Below are positions 20,378-29,638 of a stretch of DNA of 29,638 nucleotides, piece after piece (the stretch's first letter is position 1; the number at the start of each line of letters is the position of its first letter). Location: positions 1 through 29,638 of the forward strand of contig NZ_CP063366.1 in NCBI RefSeq assembly GCF_016807805.1. The letters run 5' to 3'. Under the pieces are notes generated by a model. The model had not been told where the DNA came from and did not search any database. It saw only the letters and a program-made list of their open reading frames with translations. Position numbers and translations under genes: made by a program. This stretch comes from Xanthobacter dioxanivorans. Its GTDB lineage: Bacteria > Pseudomonadota > Alphaproteobacteria > Rhizobiales > Xanthobacteraceae.

Positions 20378-22552
20378 ATGGGTGATGCTGCCGTCATCAT
20401 CGGCTTCATGCTCGTGCTGTTCGGCCTCGGACTGTATTTCTATGTCGGCGGTCTCGGCGGCATCATCGGATCGCTTTCGGCAAACCGCACCATCGAATCC
20501 GCCCGCCGCCGGGAACACGTGCACAGCACCGCTGCCGTGCGCGCGGACAGCCTGTCTTCCCAGCCCCCCGCTTCGGCGGGGGCTGGATTTTCACGGCCCG
20601 ACATTCTTGCGGCCATCGACAAAAAATATTCCAATGACCTCACCCCCATCGAGATCCGCGTGGCGGACCTGGTGCCGGGGCTAATCTCGCGCGTCTCGCT
20701 GGAACGCATGGGCATCGCCATGGCCGACGAGCTGGCGACGTTCAAGAAGATCTACAATAACAAAGATGACGGGATGGATCGCCTGATCGGCGACACTCAG
20801 GAATCCTATCTGCGTAAGATCGCGGCCGGGGCGTTGGAAGATGCGGTGCTGACGCGCACCCTGACCGATTTCAAGGACAACGAACGCGCGGTACTCCGCC
20901 TGACCGAGATACTGCACGCCCTCGGCGAGGTGAGCGCGCGCGAGCGCATGGAAATCTTCGCCCCCATCGTGTGGAATGAGGGCAAATGCCTCGTGCGCTC
21001 CGATGTGCCGGGTTTCCGTAGCGGGGACCGACTAGAGGCACTGCGTGAACGCCTGGGAAAGCTGCTATTGGGGCATTTTGGCGAGACCGTTGCGTCAGCG
21101 GAACGCCTACAGGCGCGCTTGCGCGCGGTTTTGGCCCAGCCGGGGCGGGTCGGCGAAGGGGATCGAGCCGTGCTCGAGCGCTATTTGTTCGCCGGAGCCC
21201 GTTGGCTAGCGCCTGATTCCTCTGCCTCTTCCCTTGCGCCGCAAGGAACGAACAGCAGGACCGTGCTGCGGCTAGGCGCCTTCGAAGACGGCGGCGATCT
21301 CCTGTACGACTTGCCGCAAAGCCTCACCACCATCGGCATGCCTGGCTCGGGCAAATCGCAAACCCAGGTCGCAAGGAACCTGCTGCATTACCGGGGCGGT
21401 GCCGTGGTGGTTGACCTGAAGGGCGAACTTTTCGACATGACGGGCGGCTGGCGTCATGCGGAAGTCGGGCCGGTGCAATGTTTCGCTCCGGATCGGCCAG
21501 AGATCTCCGCCACGTTCAATCCCCTGGATTGGGTGCGCGGCGATCCGATATATGCTTGGGACGACGCCGAGCGCCTGGCCGATCTTCTGGTGGTCAAGAC
21601 CAAGGAGGCAAAAGACCCTTATTGGGAGCAGCGAGGCCTTTCCCTGGTGACCACGGCATTGTCTTACACCGCAATCGCCGCTCCGCCAGAACAGCGCAAT
21701 ATGAGCCACGTACTCAACCAGCTGTACGCCATCTCCGAGGACGAGGACCGCCAGAAATGGGCGGCCGCCTTGGCGGAAACCGGGGTAGAACAGCTGCGTT
21801 TAGAAGCTAAAGCGTTCCGCGACATGCCGCAGAACCAGCGGGAAGGCGTGTTCGAGAATGCGCGCACACAGCTGCGGGTGTGGATTTCCCCGGCGATCAA
21901 AGCCATCAGCCACACCAGCTCCATCAATACCCTGGGCCTGCGCACCGGCGCCACGCTTTACCTGTGCGTTCGGGACGAAGATCTGGAACGCTATGCGACC
22001 GTGCTGCGGCCTCTCATCGGCCTCTCCATGCGCGATCTCATGTTCGGAGGCCCTGACCGTGAAGCGCCGGTCGTCACCTTCTTCATTGACGAGGCGCCCC
22101 GCCTCGGCCGCATGGACATCCTGGAATCCATGATCGACATCGGTCGGGGCTACGGCCTGCGAGTCTGGCTTCTGGCCCAAAATATCGGCCAGTTCCGCGA
22201 GCGCTACAAAAATGCCGATGGCATGATCGGCAATTGCATGGTGCGCTGCTACATGAATCCGGACGAGGAAGACGCGCAGCGGCTCTCCCGACTTCTCAAT
22301 GAACGCGAAGGGCTTCTTGACGGACGTCGGAAGGCGCTCGTTGAGCCATGGCAACTGAGCGGTCCAGAGTATGCGGATAAGATTATTGCCTTCATTGCCA
22401 AGAATCACCCTGCTCGCTTGACCAAGGTGATGCCGCAGGATGATCTGGTGTGCTCCGGCCGCATCGGCTGGCCCCTGGGCCAGGCGGAGAAGGATGGAGT
22501 GTTGCTCACAATACTCCCCACGAGCCGGTCTCAGGCGGGGGTACAAAACTAA
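20378..22552 (+). CDS. Type IV coupling protein (VirD4/TraG/TraD family), 724 aa, intact copy
   Basis: A single N-terminal membrane region (about residues 5-32, two short hydrophobic stretches) is followed by a ~270-residue soluble segment. The motor ATPase then has Walker A GMPGSGKS (320-327), VVVDLKGELFDMTGGWR just after it, Walker B VVTFFIDEAPRLGRMD (565-580) and the sensor-like LLAQNIGQFRERY (598-610). These are hallmarks of T4 coupling proteins that hand the relaxase-bound strand to a secretion channel. The plasmid has no channel genes, so it must borrow one from a helper. An unusual N-terminal domain precedes Walker A. Start at ATG 20378, weak ribosome site, probably coupled to the upstream 70-aa gene. 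Confidence 0.93.
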   Translation: MGDAAVIIGFMLVLFGLGLYFYVGGLGGIIGSLSANRTIESARRREHVHSTAAVRADSLSSQPPASAGAGFSRPDILAAIDKKYSNDLTPIEIRVADLVPGLISRVSLERMGIAMADELATFKKIYNNKDDGMDRLIGDTQESYLRKIAAGALEDAVLTRTLTDFKDNERAVLRLTEILHALGEVSARERMEIFAPIVWNEGKCLVRSDVPGFRSGDRLEALRERLGKLLLGHFGETVASAERLQARLRAVLAQPGRVGEGDRAVLERYLFAGARWLAPDSSASSLAPQGTNSRTVLRLGAFEDGGDLLYDLPQSLTTIGMPGSGKSQTQVARNLLHYRGGAVVVDLKGELFDMTGGWRHAEVGPVQCFAPDRPEISATFNPLDWVRGDPIYAWDDAERLADLLVVKTKEAKDPYWEQRGLSLVTTALSYTAIAAPPEQRNMSHVLNQLYAISEDEDRQKWAAALAETGVEQLRLEAKAFRDMPQNQREGVFENARTQLRVWISPAIKAISHTSSINTLGLRTGATLYLCVRDEDLERYATVLRPLIGLSMRDLMFGGPDREAPVVTFFIDEAPRLGRMDILESMIDIGRGYGLRVWLLAQNIGQFRERYKNADGMIGNCMVRCYMNPDEEDAQRLSRLLNEREGLLDGRRKALVEPWQLSGPEYADKIIAFIAKNHPARLTKVMPQDDLVCSGRIGWPLGQAEKDGVLLTILPTSRSQAGVQN

Positions 22553-22687
22553 AAGTCCGGCCGCAAACGCCCCGAGGCGGTGGCTGTCCGCCCCCGCACT
22601 CCCGAGGATATTTGGACAGGGTTGGGGGACTTCCGTTAGGATTCCGGTGCGGTGCAGCCTGGGAAGGCGATGACCGTCAGGGTTGGG

Positions 22688-22723
22688 AGCCGCCCCGGGG
22701 GTCCCCCGCCGCCCGGGGCGGCT
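22688..22723 (-). terminator. Hairpin after the methyltransferase gene, copy 2
   Basis: Same perfect 12-bp inverted repeat as at 3819-3854, directly after the methyltransferase stop; no T-run. Confidence 0.55.
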
Positions 22724-23382
22724 TCAGCTTCCTTGCAGGGCTGCCACCCGTTGCCGCGCCGTGCGGTAGTGCCGGTAGTCCAGCTCCATGCCGGTGAACG
22801 CGCGTCCGCACCGGCGGGCCGCCACCAAGGTCGAGCCCGAGCCGCAGAACGGATCCAGGACCAGGCCCCCGGCGGGGCACAGCGCCTCGATGAGCGGTTG
22901 CAGGACCTCCACGGGCTTTTCCGTGGGGTGATGGCGGTTGCCGGTATAGACCCACTCGCGCACGTCGCCGATGGCGGCGCCGGACAGATCGGGGGCGCCC
23001 TTGGCCAGCAGATAGGCTTGCTCGTGCTCGTGCCGCAGGTAGCGGACCGAGGAAGCATAGCCCTTGCGGAACACCAGGTGCCCGACCGGCCGGAACCCGG
23101 TGGCGCGCCAGGCGGCCATGAACGTGTCCACCTGGTGCCAGCCGTAGAAGCTGACGCACAGGCTGTCGGGTTTCAGGAGCCGGTGCATCTCGGCGAACGC
23201 GGGAGCCAGCCAGCGGGCGTTGTCGTCGTTGCGGACGGTCCGGCCGCTGCGGTCCCGGTAGCGGCACAGGTAGGGCGGATCGGTCAGGATGAAGTCCACG
23301 CTGGCCGCGGGCATCCGGCGCATGAGCCGCACGCAATCGCCGTGCCGGACGGCGCCCCCGGAGGGGGAGGCGGGGCGATCAT
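22724..23382 (-). CDS. Solitary DNA methyltransferase, copy 2
   Basis: Same enzyme as 3855-4512, with DPPY, HHPTEKP and DPFCGSGS in beta-class order. The clean frame from GTG 23332 gives 202 aa; the conserved HGDCVRLM just upstream is also in frame. ATG 23382 overlaps the preceding stop (ATGA) but is one base out of frame, because the C-run at 23355-23359 has five Cs. A sixth would give a 219-aa protein. The open frame continuing far upstream of this (to 23560) crosses the 71-aa gene in another frame and is not coding. Confidence 0.85.
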
Positions 23383-23594
23383 TGCCCCGCCTCCCGGGTG
23401 TCGGTCTGGTCCCTGGGCTTGCGCTTGCGGATGACCAGGCGGCCGTCCACGGGGATGCAGCTGAGCCTGACGTTGAAGCCGTCGCCCTTTTCGTGGGACC
23501 AGGCAGCGCCGATGCGGGTCCAGTAGGCGGTTTCGCCCTCACCCTCGACCACGTAGACATCGTGGCTGGGAGGGGTTGCTTGGTTGCGTTTCAT
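23379..23594 (-). CDS. Conserved 71-aa plasmid protein, copy 2
   Basis: Identical to 4509-4724. Shine-Dalgarno GGGAGA 8 nt before the ATG; stop overlaps the methyltransferase start. Function unknown. Confidence 0.8.
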   Translation of the reverse strand: MKRNQATPPSHDVYVVEGEGETAYWTRIGAAWSHEKGDGFNVRLSCIPVDGRLVIRKRKPRDQTDTREAGQ

Positions 23595-24263
23595 GGTGGG
23601 GATCTCCCTTTGGTTTTTCCGGCCACGCCCTTCGCGGCCGGTCGGGAGTTCCAAGCGGCGGGCAGCCGAGGCCCAAGGGGTCGTCCGACGGTCACCGGCA
23701 ACACGGGAGCGCAGCGAATGGAGCGGGCGGCCGATTGACCGGCGGCGGCGCGCGCCGCATCTCCCGAACGTCCTGGCCGCGTGCGGGGCCGCGCCAAGGG
23801 AGCGGGTCTCCGGAACGCCAAGAAAATCGATCTCACGGCCAACGGGCGGGGTCCCGGGCGCAACCGCCTTCGTCCTGGACGGCATCAAAGCCCCCTGCCC
23901 TCTCGCGGCGCGGGGGGCCAACGGGTGGGGAGGCGCTTTCGTCTGGATGGCTGCGGGCGGCGTTCGGCCGCCATGGATCAGCTCCCGCGTAGCGGGGCAG
24001 CTCGCTCCTGCCTGTCGGGCTGAAAGGCGTGGGAAGCCGCTGGGAGCGCTTTGGGGGATGCTGGTGGAGGATTTATCGTCCGAGAGGTTAAACGCCCGCA
24101 GAAGGCCGCCTGACCGGCTTTGCGCCCCCTTCCAGACAAAGCAGATCGCATGACCGATCAGGCTTCCGACCTTTCGCGACGATGGCCGGGCTGCGGGATG
24201 CTGGGAAGTTACTCCTGAACGGGGAGTCGAGCGACCAAAAACCACCAAATTCGATTCATCGGC
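23595..24263. other. Gene-free leader region, copy 2
   Basis: Same as 4725-5393: GC-rich, small hairpins, no credible gene; probably the promoter region of the leftward 71-aa/methyltransferase operon. Confidence 0.5.
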
Positions 24264-24337
24264 TTGTTCTGAGATTCTGATGATGTTCGGTAAAAAAGTG
24301 TTCTGAGATGTTCTGTTATGTTCTGTATCTATATATG
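24264..24337. other. AT-rich candidate unwinding element, copy 2
   Basis: Same as 5394-5467: repeated GTTCTG motifs and TATCTATATATG beside the iterons. Confidence 0.6.
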
Positions 24338-24746
24338 GCGCCACCAAGTCTGCGTGGAATGCGCCACCAAGTCTGCGTGGAATGCGCCACCAAGTCTGCG
24401 TGGCAAATCGGGGTGGGCGCCACCAAGTCTGCGTAGGTGCGCCACCAAGTCTGCGTAGTGCATAGCGTAAGCCGTTGAAAACAAAGATGCCAAAAAACAG
24501 GCGGGCGCCACCAAGTCTGCGTGCCGGATTCCGGCTCGGGAGGCGCCACCAAGTCTGCGTATTCCGGAGCTTCGGCGACGGCTCGGAGGCGCCAGTAAGT
24601 CTGCGTGCTTCCGACCCTCGCCGAGGTGGGTAAGGGCGCCACCAAGTCTGCGTAACCTGGCCCCGGGAAGCGCGAGAGGTTGGGAAATGAGGTTCGGCGC
24701 GGCGCACGGGAGCCACGGCGGTGCGCAGGCGCCACCAAGTCTGCGT
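24338..24746 (+). repeat. oriV: Iteron array (oriV), copy 2
   Basis: The same ten 18-bp direct repeats as at 5468-5876, including the one variant copy (24589-24606). Sequence and spacing are identical in both copies, which supports them as accurate. Confidence 0.93.
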
Positions 24747-24764
24747 ATACAACAGCTTGACGAA

Positions 24765-25848
24765 TCAGGATTTTCTTGCAGCTCGGGGAGCTGGAAGCGC
24801 GAGCACGTGGGGATCGGCGGGCTCCATGACCAAGCCGTCTTCGGTGACCTTGACGGGGATCTTGGGGAGCACCTCCTTGAGGTGAGCCAGATCCTGGGCG
24901 AACTGCGCGCGGAAGGCGCGCGGCCTGGCGAAGGACCCCCGAACTGTTCCGCAAGGGCCTTCCAGCTGACGCGCAACGTGGTGTCGATGTTGTGGAGACG
25001 GTAGCCCATCCAGGTGTAGAGGTCGAGCTTGCGGGCCGATCCGGCGAACGTCCGGATGACGTGGGCGCTGACCGGTAAGGCGTGCCGGTCGAGCGATTTA
25101 TAGAAGGCGTCGTTGAACGTCACCGTGTCCGGCCAGAACATCTTCTGGTCCGGGTTGATGTTGGGCGGCAGCCACACGTCGATGGAATCGAAGGGCGTGA
25201 TGCGCCGGGTGCGGGCGGTCTGCCCTGCCCCGTCCCATACGCCGATCTTCATGTCACAGGCCGCGAGGGCGTTCAGCTGTTCCTTGAATGCCTGGAGGGT
25301 CCCCTTCTTCCCGCCGGTGACCGGAAAGCCCATGTCCCGGATGAAGCCGGAAAGGCTGTCGGCGATCTCGATGGTGGGGTTTTTCTGCCGGATGGCTTCG
25401 GAGCATAGGTAGATCATGATGAGCCGGGCCTTCGGACCGAAGGGCAGCGGCTGCTGCACCCATTGCTGATCCTTGCCGGTGAGTTCACCGGCCTGGATGA
25501 GGAGGCTCATGTTGCCCTGCTGCTTCTCGAAGCGGCGCACCTCCGGCGGTGGGCGGTCATAGGGCATGCCGCAGACGGCGATGACACTGTGGATGTGGCG
25601 CAGGTCGGCCGGAGTGGGCTGGGTGTTCTCGATGACTTCCCGGATGATGGCGCGGCGACGCCGTTCGCGGGCATGACCGCGAGGGCCTGGGCCTTGGCTT
25701 CCTCCGCCTGGCGCTCGTCGTCGCGGCGGCGCTGGGTGGTGACCAGGATGCCCACCTGCTGCTCGAACAAGAATTTCCCGCGCGCCTCTTCGAGTTTGGC
25801 GCGCAGGTCCTCGTCGCGAATCAGGTGCTCGTCCGGGTGCCGCATCAC
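24765..25848 (-). CDS. repA: Replication initiator RepA, copy 2 with two apparent frameshifts
   Basis: Same gene as 5895-6980. One C is missing in the run near 24946 and one G near 25670, so the frame breaks into about three pieces. The intact copy 1 shows that these are very probably errors in contig-end sequence. The protein should be 361 aa. Confidence 0.88.
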
Positions 25849-25926
25849 ATCATGCTATGCCGTGCGACAAGACGGCGGAAGGGTTCGCGGCTGGATTGTG
25901 CCCAAGGAACCGGCACGACAGCATAT

Positions 25927-25956
25927 TTATGCTATAGCATAAAAGCATAATTATGC
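25927..25956 (-). promoter_or_regulatory. repA operator/promoter palindromes, copy 2
   Basis: Same two perfect palindromes as at 7059-7088, including the 19-bp element shared with the parA promoter. Confidence 0.7.
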
Positions 25957-26288
25957 CTTACCCTTGCGGGTGATCTCGTCGATGGACGGGTGAAGGCGGG
26001 ATGTCAGCACGTGGTCGATGCCCTCGCGCAGAAGGTCGTGGACCTTCTTGCGCTCCACATGGGCGATCTCGCGCAGCACGTCATGCACGGCGTGCGAGAG
26101 GTAGAGGCTGGTGCGGAACATGTCCCCCTCCCTTTTGCGGGGGCGGCGGATTCCACCACGCGGGCGTCCTCGGCGGCGGGAAGCATCGGGGCTGGCGCGG
26201 GTGCGGGCTTCGCCTTTTGGGCGGCGGGGGCCTTTTGGGGCACCGTTGCAAAGTCTGATGCGTCGAAAATGGAAGGTCTGCGGCTCAT
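25951..26288 (-). CDS. Ribbon-helix-helix partner of ParA, copy 2, frameshifted
   Basis: Same gene as 7083-7421. One C is missing near 26131, between the Ala/Pro-rich N-terminus and the RHH domain, so the DNA-binding part is out of frame here. Copy 1 is intact. Confidence 0.8.
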
Positions 26289-26926
26289 TGGGTCACCTCC
26301 GGGGCTTGGCGATTGATCCAGGCCCACAGGGCGCGGACTTCCTCGGCGGCGCGTCCCTTGGGGGCAAACTCGGTCACTCCCTGCCCGGCCGCGAAAGCGT
26401 CTTGATAGTCGGTGCGGGAGCAAATGGGCGGTTCGGCCAGGAAGCCGAGGGCCGAAAGCCCGGCGGCCATGTCGGCGGCGCGTGAGCTGCGGCCGGAGCT
26501 GGGGCACTGGTTGAGCACGAAGGCAAAGGGCTTGTCACCACGCATCAGCGCCCGGACAGTCTGCTGCACGGCCATGGCATCGAGGCGGGTCGGCCGGATG
26601 GGGACCAGGCACCAGCTGGCGGCTTCCATGGCCTTGTGGGTGGCGGTGTTGTCGGCGCCGGGCGTGTCGATGATGACCAGGCTAAAGCCCTTGTTGGCCA
26701 GGCCGCGCACCATGTCGGGCAGCTGAGCGACGTTCTTTGCCGGGAACGTCTCAACAATCGGGGTTTCAGCGGTTCGCAGCTCCCCCCAGCGTGCCAGCGA
26801 GCCTTGGGGGTCGAGGTCGAAGGCGGCGACGGTCTCACCGGCTTCCATGGCGGCAACGGCAAGGGAGGTGGCAAGGGTGGTCTTGCCGGTCCCGCCCTTC
26901 TGGGTGGTGAGGGTGATGATCTTCAT
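26285..26926 (-). CDS. parA: Partition ATPase ParA, copy 2
   Basis: Identical protein to 7418-8059 (213 aa, KGGTGKTT). Overlaps the RHH gene by ATGA. Start without visible Shine-Dalgarno, as in copy 1. Confidence 0.93.
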   Translation of the reverse strand: MKIITLTTQKGGTGKTTLATSLAVAAMEAGETVAAFDLDPQGSLARWGELRTAETPIVETFPAKNVAQLPDMVRGLANKGFSLVIIDTPGADNTATHKAMEAASWCLVPIRPTRLDAMAVQQTVRALMRGDKPFAFVLNQCPSSGRSSRAADMAAGLSALGFLAEPPICSRTDYQDAFAAGQGVTEFAPKGRAAEEVRALWAWINRQAPEVTQ

Positions 26927-26930
26927 GTGC

Positions 26931-27033
26931 AGCATAATAGCATAAAGACGCTGTGACGCTACAGCATAACATCTCAAGATATAAGAGCATCATTATGCTA
27001 CAGCATAAAGATATTATAGCATAAAAGCATAAT
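26931..27033 (-). promoter_or_regulatory. parA promoter and TTATGCT repeats, copy 2
   Basis: Same seven half-sites and extended -10 as at 8064-8166. Confidence 0.72.
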
Positions 27034-27327
27034 GACGCTGCGTGTGGCCTATGTCTCTGTTTTCATTGGGTCAGGGGTTCAGCCTGCCTGAACCCCTGCC
27101 ACGTGGCGAACGCGGGGAAGGGTGGGGGGCAAGGGCTTGCCCCTTGCGGGGGAGGGATGGGGCGGCGCCCCGTCCTCCCTCTCGGCCGCGTCTGCGGCCG
27201 GAAGGTGCTGCATCAGGGATGGACGCCCGCAGGGCCGAGACCGTTTGCGGGCTCGGTTCACGACAGCCCGGCGGCCGAAGGCCGGAGGCACCGTTTGAAT
27301 TAGTTTCGCATATGATTCGAAAACCAA
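27034..27327. other. Hairpin-rich intergenic region, copy 2
   Basis: Same as 8167-8461, with one C fewer near 27177. The hairpins are preserved; no gene. Confidence 0.6.
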
Positions 27328-27409
27328 TTGACGTGGCCAAGCCAAAAAGCTACACACTAAATCACCGGCGCGGATATGGTATCCGACGCGGTTTCAGATG
27401 GAGCTAAAC

Positions 27410-28083
27410 ATGGCCAATTTGTCGAGCGAACAGAATGTAACGATTACGTGGAAGATGCTGGTGGAAGCTGCCAAGAAGGCTGCGGCAGCGCAGGGCTACG
27501 CCTTGGAACGCCTTCCGGGCCGTGGGCTGTCCAATATCTGGCAGCTGACCAAGGGGGGTAAGACCAAGGTCACGTCCATCCGCACCACGCGGGATCGCTG
27601 GGTTGCCTTCCCCCCGTTGGCGGGCGGCACCAAGTGGAAGACCCTGGACGAGGTGGACACGGTTCTGGTGGCCACGGTGGATGCCCGGAGAACCCTCAGA
27701 ATGTGCAGGTTTACATGTTCCCCGCTGACGACGTGCGAAAGCGCTTCAATGGGTCCTATGCGGCCCGGATCAAGGAGGGGCTGAAGGTCCAGGACAATTT
27801 CGGCATGTGGGTCTCGTTGGACCGCGATGAGCGCCCGGTATTCAGTGTGGGTTCGGGCATCATTGAGCACTACAAGCCCATCGCGATCTACCCGTTGGCC
27901 GACTTGGCGGCCGGAACCGCTGGCGAGGAGAGCGAAGCCGAGGCCGAAGAGGCCGCAGCTGAGACTGCCGCGCCGACCCTTACCACCATTTCAGATGTGA
28001 TCTCGTGGGCGCGCGAGCGCGTGGCGCAGATCGCGGGCGTGCAGCTGTCCGCTGTGAAGCTCGATCTCAAGATCGAGTGGTGA
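27410..28083 (+). CDS. Conserved unknown protein (224 aa), copy 2, frameshifted near 27688
   Basis: Same gene as 8544-9218. One G is missing in GATGCCCGGGAGAAC (reads CCGGAG here), splitting it into two overlapping frames. Copy 1 is intact, so this is probably a consensus error. Confidence 0.75.
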
Positions 28084-28153
28084 GGTAAATCGGGGGAGGG
28101 GAAGGGCGCCCCTCCTCCCCCTCGACCGCTATTCGAATGCCACGCCCTTTGTA

Positions 28154-28187
28154 TTTCACAGTGAAAATACGTATTGTCAGTATGACA
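28154..28187 (+). promoter_or_regulatory. parDE operator candidates, copy 2
   Basis: Same two perfect inverted repeats as at 9289-9322. Confidence 0.6.
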
Positions 28188-28231
28188 GTGTAATATCGTG
28201 TGCTATAAGGGAGGAAAGAAAGGGTGCGAAC

Positions 28232-28507
28232 ATGAGAACGAGTAAACCGGTGACGGTCACGCTGGGCGACATGGCGGAGCGGGTCGATGCCCTGCGGGTG
28301 TCCGGGCGCTATGCGTCCACGAGCGAGGTCCTGCGCGCCGGGGTGCGGGCTCTGGAGCGGGAACAGGCGGCGCTGGATGCGTACATGCGGGAGGAAGTCC
28401 GCAAAGCCCTCGATGATACGCGGCCAAGCGTCCCGTCGGAGGATGTGTTTGCGCGGCTGAAGCGGCGCCACCAGGAGGAAGCGAAAGCGGCCGGGCGTGG
28501 CGTTTAA
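28232..28507 (+). CDS. parD: ParD-family antitoxin, copy 2
   Basis: Identical to 9367-9642: RHH N-terminus, toxin-wrapping C-terminus, 11-nt overlap with the toxin gene. Confidence 0.92.
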   Translation: MRTSKPVTVTLGDMAERVDALRVSGRYASTSEVLRAGVRALEREQAALDAYMREEVRKALDDTRPSVPSEDVFARLKRRHQEEAKAAGRGV

Positions 28508-28805
28508 GGTCGTATTTCGCCCCCGGGCGGCCGAGGCGCTTGATCAGCTTTACACCTATATCAGCGAGCGCGGCGGCGCGGACGTGGCCCTTGGATATGT
28601 TCTGAAGATCGAGGAGCAATGCGCGCGCTTGGCGGAGATGCCGGAGCGGGCACCCCTCCGGCCGGAGGTTGGACCTGGTGTGCGCGTGCTCTCATTCCGG
28701 CGTCGGGTATCGATTGCCTACCGGATCACGGGGAAGGTGGTGGAGATCCTGGGCGTGTTCTACGGCGGCCGCTTCATGGAAGGCGCGCTCAGCGACGATC
28801 TGTAA
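28497..28805 (+). CDS. parE: ParE-family toxin, copy 2
   Basis: Identical to 9632-9940: 102 aa, GTG start inside the antitoxin gene, ParE/RelE fold segments intact. Confidence 0.92.
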   Translation: MAFKVVFRPRAAEALDQLYTYISERGGADVALGYVLKIEEQCARLAEMPERAPLRPEVGPGVRVLSFRRRVSIAYRITGKVVEILGVFYGGRFMEGALSDDL

Positions 28806-28817
28806 AGCGCCAGGCGG

Positions 28818-29141
28818 GGCTTGAAGTCGCTCCGCCACTTCCTACCTAGAGCGGGTTACGAAATAGCCGCAGCGTGTTTGAGAGGTCACCCCTAGGCTTA
28901 AACGGTAAAAAACCTCTCATCTGCTGGCCTGTTGCGTGAAGGCGGCTACCCCAAGGGCCTCGCGCATAGAGAGAAAGGGTTGCGAATGTTCGCAGTCTTT
29001 TGTCTCGAAGCCAGGCAGTCGGGGCATAGCAAGTGCTATCGACTCAAGCTGGGATTTTATATCCCGGGCTTTGCTTCGTTAGCTCTTCTGGCTCGACTGT
29101 TTTAGACAGGAAGGGCACCAGCTCCGGCTGGTGCCCTTTTT
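28818..29141 (+). ncRNA. Structured intergenic region/candidate RNA, copy 2
   Basis: Same as 9953-10277 with one C fewer in the loop of the GAGAGGT/ACCTCTC stem; all stems are preserved. Confidence 0.45.
29111..29141 (+). terminator. Intrinsic terminator, copy 2
   Basis: Same 12-bp stem and T-run as at 10247-10277. Confidence 0.88.
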
Positions 29142-29153
29142 GTTTCTAGATAC

Positions 29154-29386
29154 TTAGATGGGCTGGGCGTATCCCTTGCGGACCTTCTGGCGCTGGCACT
29201 TGTCCAGGGCCGCCTCGGCCAGGGCAGGGAGGGGAACGGCGTGGAGGCCACCCGGCCGGGGGAGCCGATCCGGCCCCACTCGCGCACCAGGCACCATTCA
29301 CCGAACAGGCTGGGCTGCACGGTGAGCATGTAGAACCTGGCCATGTTGCGGCTGGGATCAATCCTGCGCAGCTGCACGGTGCTCAT
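29154..29386 (-). CDS. WGR-domain protein, copy 2, frameshifted
   Basis: Same gene as 10290-10523. One G is missing in GCAGGGGAGGGG near 29228, after the WGR triplet, so the C-terminal helix is out of frame here. Copy 1 is intact. Confidence 0.82.
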
Positions 29387-29638
29387 GGGCGGGGCCTCAG
29401 CCTGGAGATGGTGGAGCGGCTGACGTTGAAGATGCGCGCCAGGTCCGCGAGCTGGGCGCCGTCCGCCAGGCGCTCACGCACCTCCTGCTTCTGCTGGGGG
29501 CTCAGAGCCGATCGGCGGCCCATCACCTGACCGCGTTCCTTGGCACGGGCGCGGCCCTCCGCCGTCCGGGTGCGGATCAGGTCCCGTTCCACGTCGGCGA
29601 GTCGCCGAGGACGGCGAGCATCAGGCGGCCGGTGCTGG
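29383..29638 (-). CDS. Serine recombinase, 3' part only (cut by window end; copy 2)
   Basis: C-terminal part of the resolvase at 10520-11113, including the helix-turn-helix. One C is missing near 29602, so the frame is broken 36 bases before the window edge. The catalytic serine region is not included. Confidence 0.85.
   Translation of the reverse strand, partial: QHRPPDARRPRRLADVERDLIRTRTAEGRARAKERGQVMGRRSALSPQQKQEVRERLADGAQLADLARIFNVSRSTISRLRPRP

Larger units (their letters stand above)
18864..29638. repeat. Second copy of the contig overlap (repeat of 1-10776)
   Basis: This is the same molecule segment as 1-10776, re-entered after one turn of the ~18.87-kb circle. Bases are missing in this copy near 24946 (repA), 25670 (repA), 26131 (RHH gene), 27177 (intergenic), 27688 (unknown gene), 28892 (intergenic), 29228 (WGR gene) and 29602 (resolvase). 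These break reading frames that are intact in copy 1. The left part of this copy (to about 23.4 kb) is the better version of the relaxase, coupling-protein and methyltransferase regions. Confidence 0.93.

Noticed and set aside
1..29638. Large tandem duplication or two allelic plasmid regions
   Set aside because: Differences are only homopolymer-type indels concentrated towards each contig end, with no convincing substitutions, as expected from an untrimmed circular assembly.

Overview
The window is most simply read as one circular plasmid of about 18.87 kb written out about 1.57 times. Bases 1-10776 recur at 18864-29638 in the same order, differing only by 14 small indel sites that are mostly homopolymer length changes. 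This is the signature of a long-read contig whose circular overlap was not trimmed. Copy 1 (left contig end) lacks bases in its first ~4.5 kb; copy 2 (right contig end) lacks bases in its last ~5 kb. The most reliable single unit is therefore about 4510-23379 (18,870 bp), and split genes near either end are probably sequencing errors.

The host is probably a GC-rich proteobacterium, most likely an alphaproteobacterium and possibly an acetic-acid or acidophilic lineage. The evidence is the RepA family, a MOBQ relaxase, small conserved proteins of alphaproteobacterial type and high GC. This is inference; no chromosomal marker is present.

Layout, going round the unit. (a) Transfer: a MOBQ relaxase (minus strand) with an RSF1010-like oriT just upstream, then diverging from it a 70-aa membrane protein and a VirD4/TraG-type coupling protein. 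There is no type IV secretion system, so the plasmid looks mobilizable, not self-transmissible. (b) A solitary DNA methyltransferase preceded by a 71-aa conserved protein, with a strong hairpin after it. (c) Replication: an AT-rich stretch and ten 18-bp iterons lying 3' of repA. (d) Partition: parA and a ribbon-helix-helix protein overlapping by ATGA. The repA and parA promoters carry an identical 19-bp operator/promoter element. (e) A conserved unknown protein, a ParDE toxin-antitoxin pair, and a structured, terminator-ended region that may encode an RNA. (f) A serine resolvase coupled to a WGR-domain protein, with a res-like inverted repeat upstream.

The single-copy part (about 10.8-18.9 kb) is the accessory region. 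On the minus strand it holds a winged-helix protein, a tRNA-like gene with a greatly enlarged anticodon arm, an unknown 211-aa protein, a candidate PD-(D/E)XK nuclease and a secreted phage-spike-like protein. Beyond these are a zinc-ribbon-like protein, a dense array of perfect hairpins, and on the plus strand a tyrosine recombinase (one apparent frameshift) coupled to a 103-aa unknown. The tRNA-like gene and its neighbours are the least conventional part of the window.
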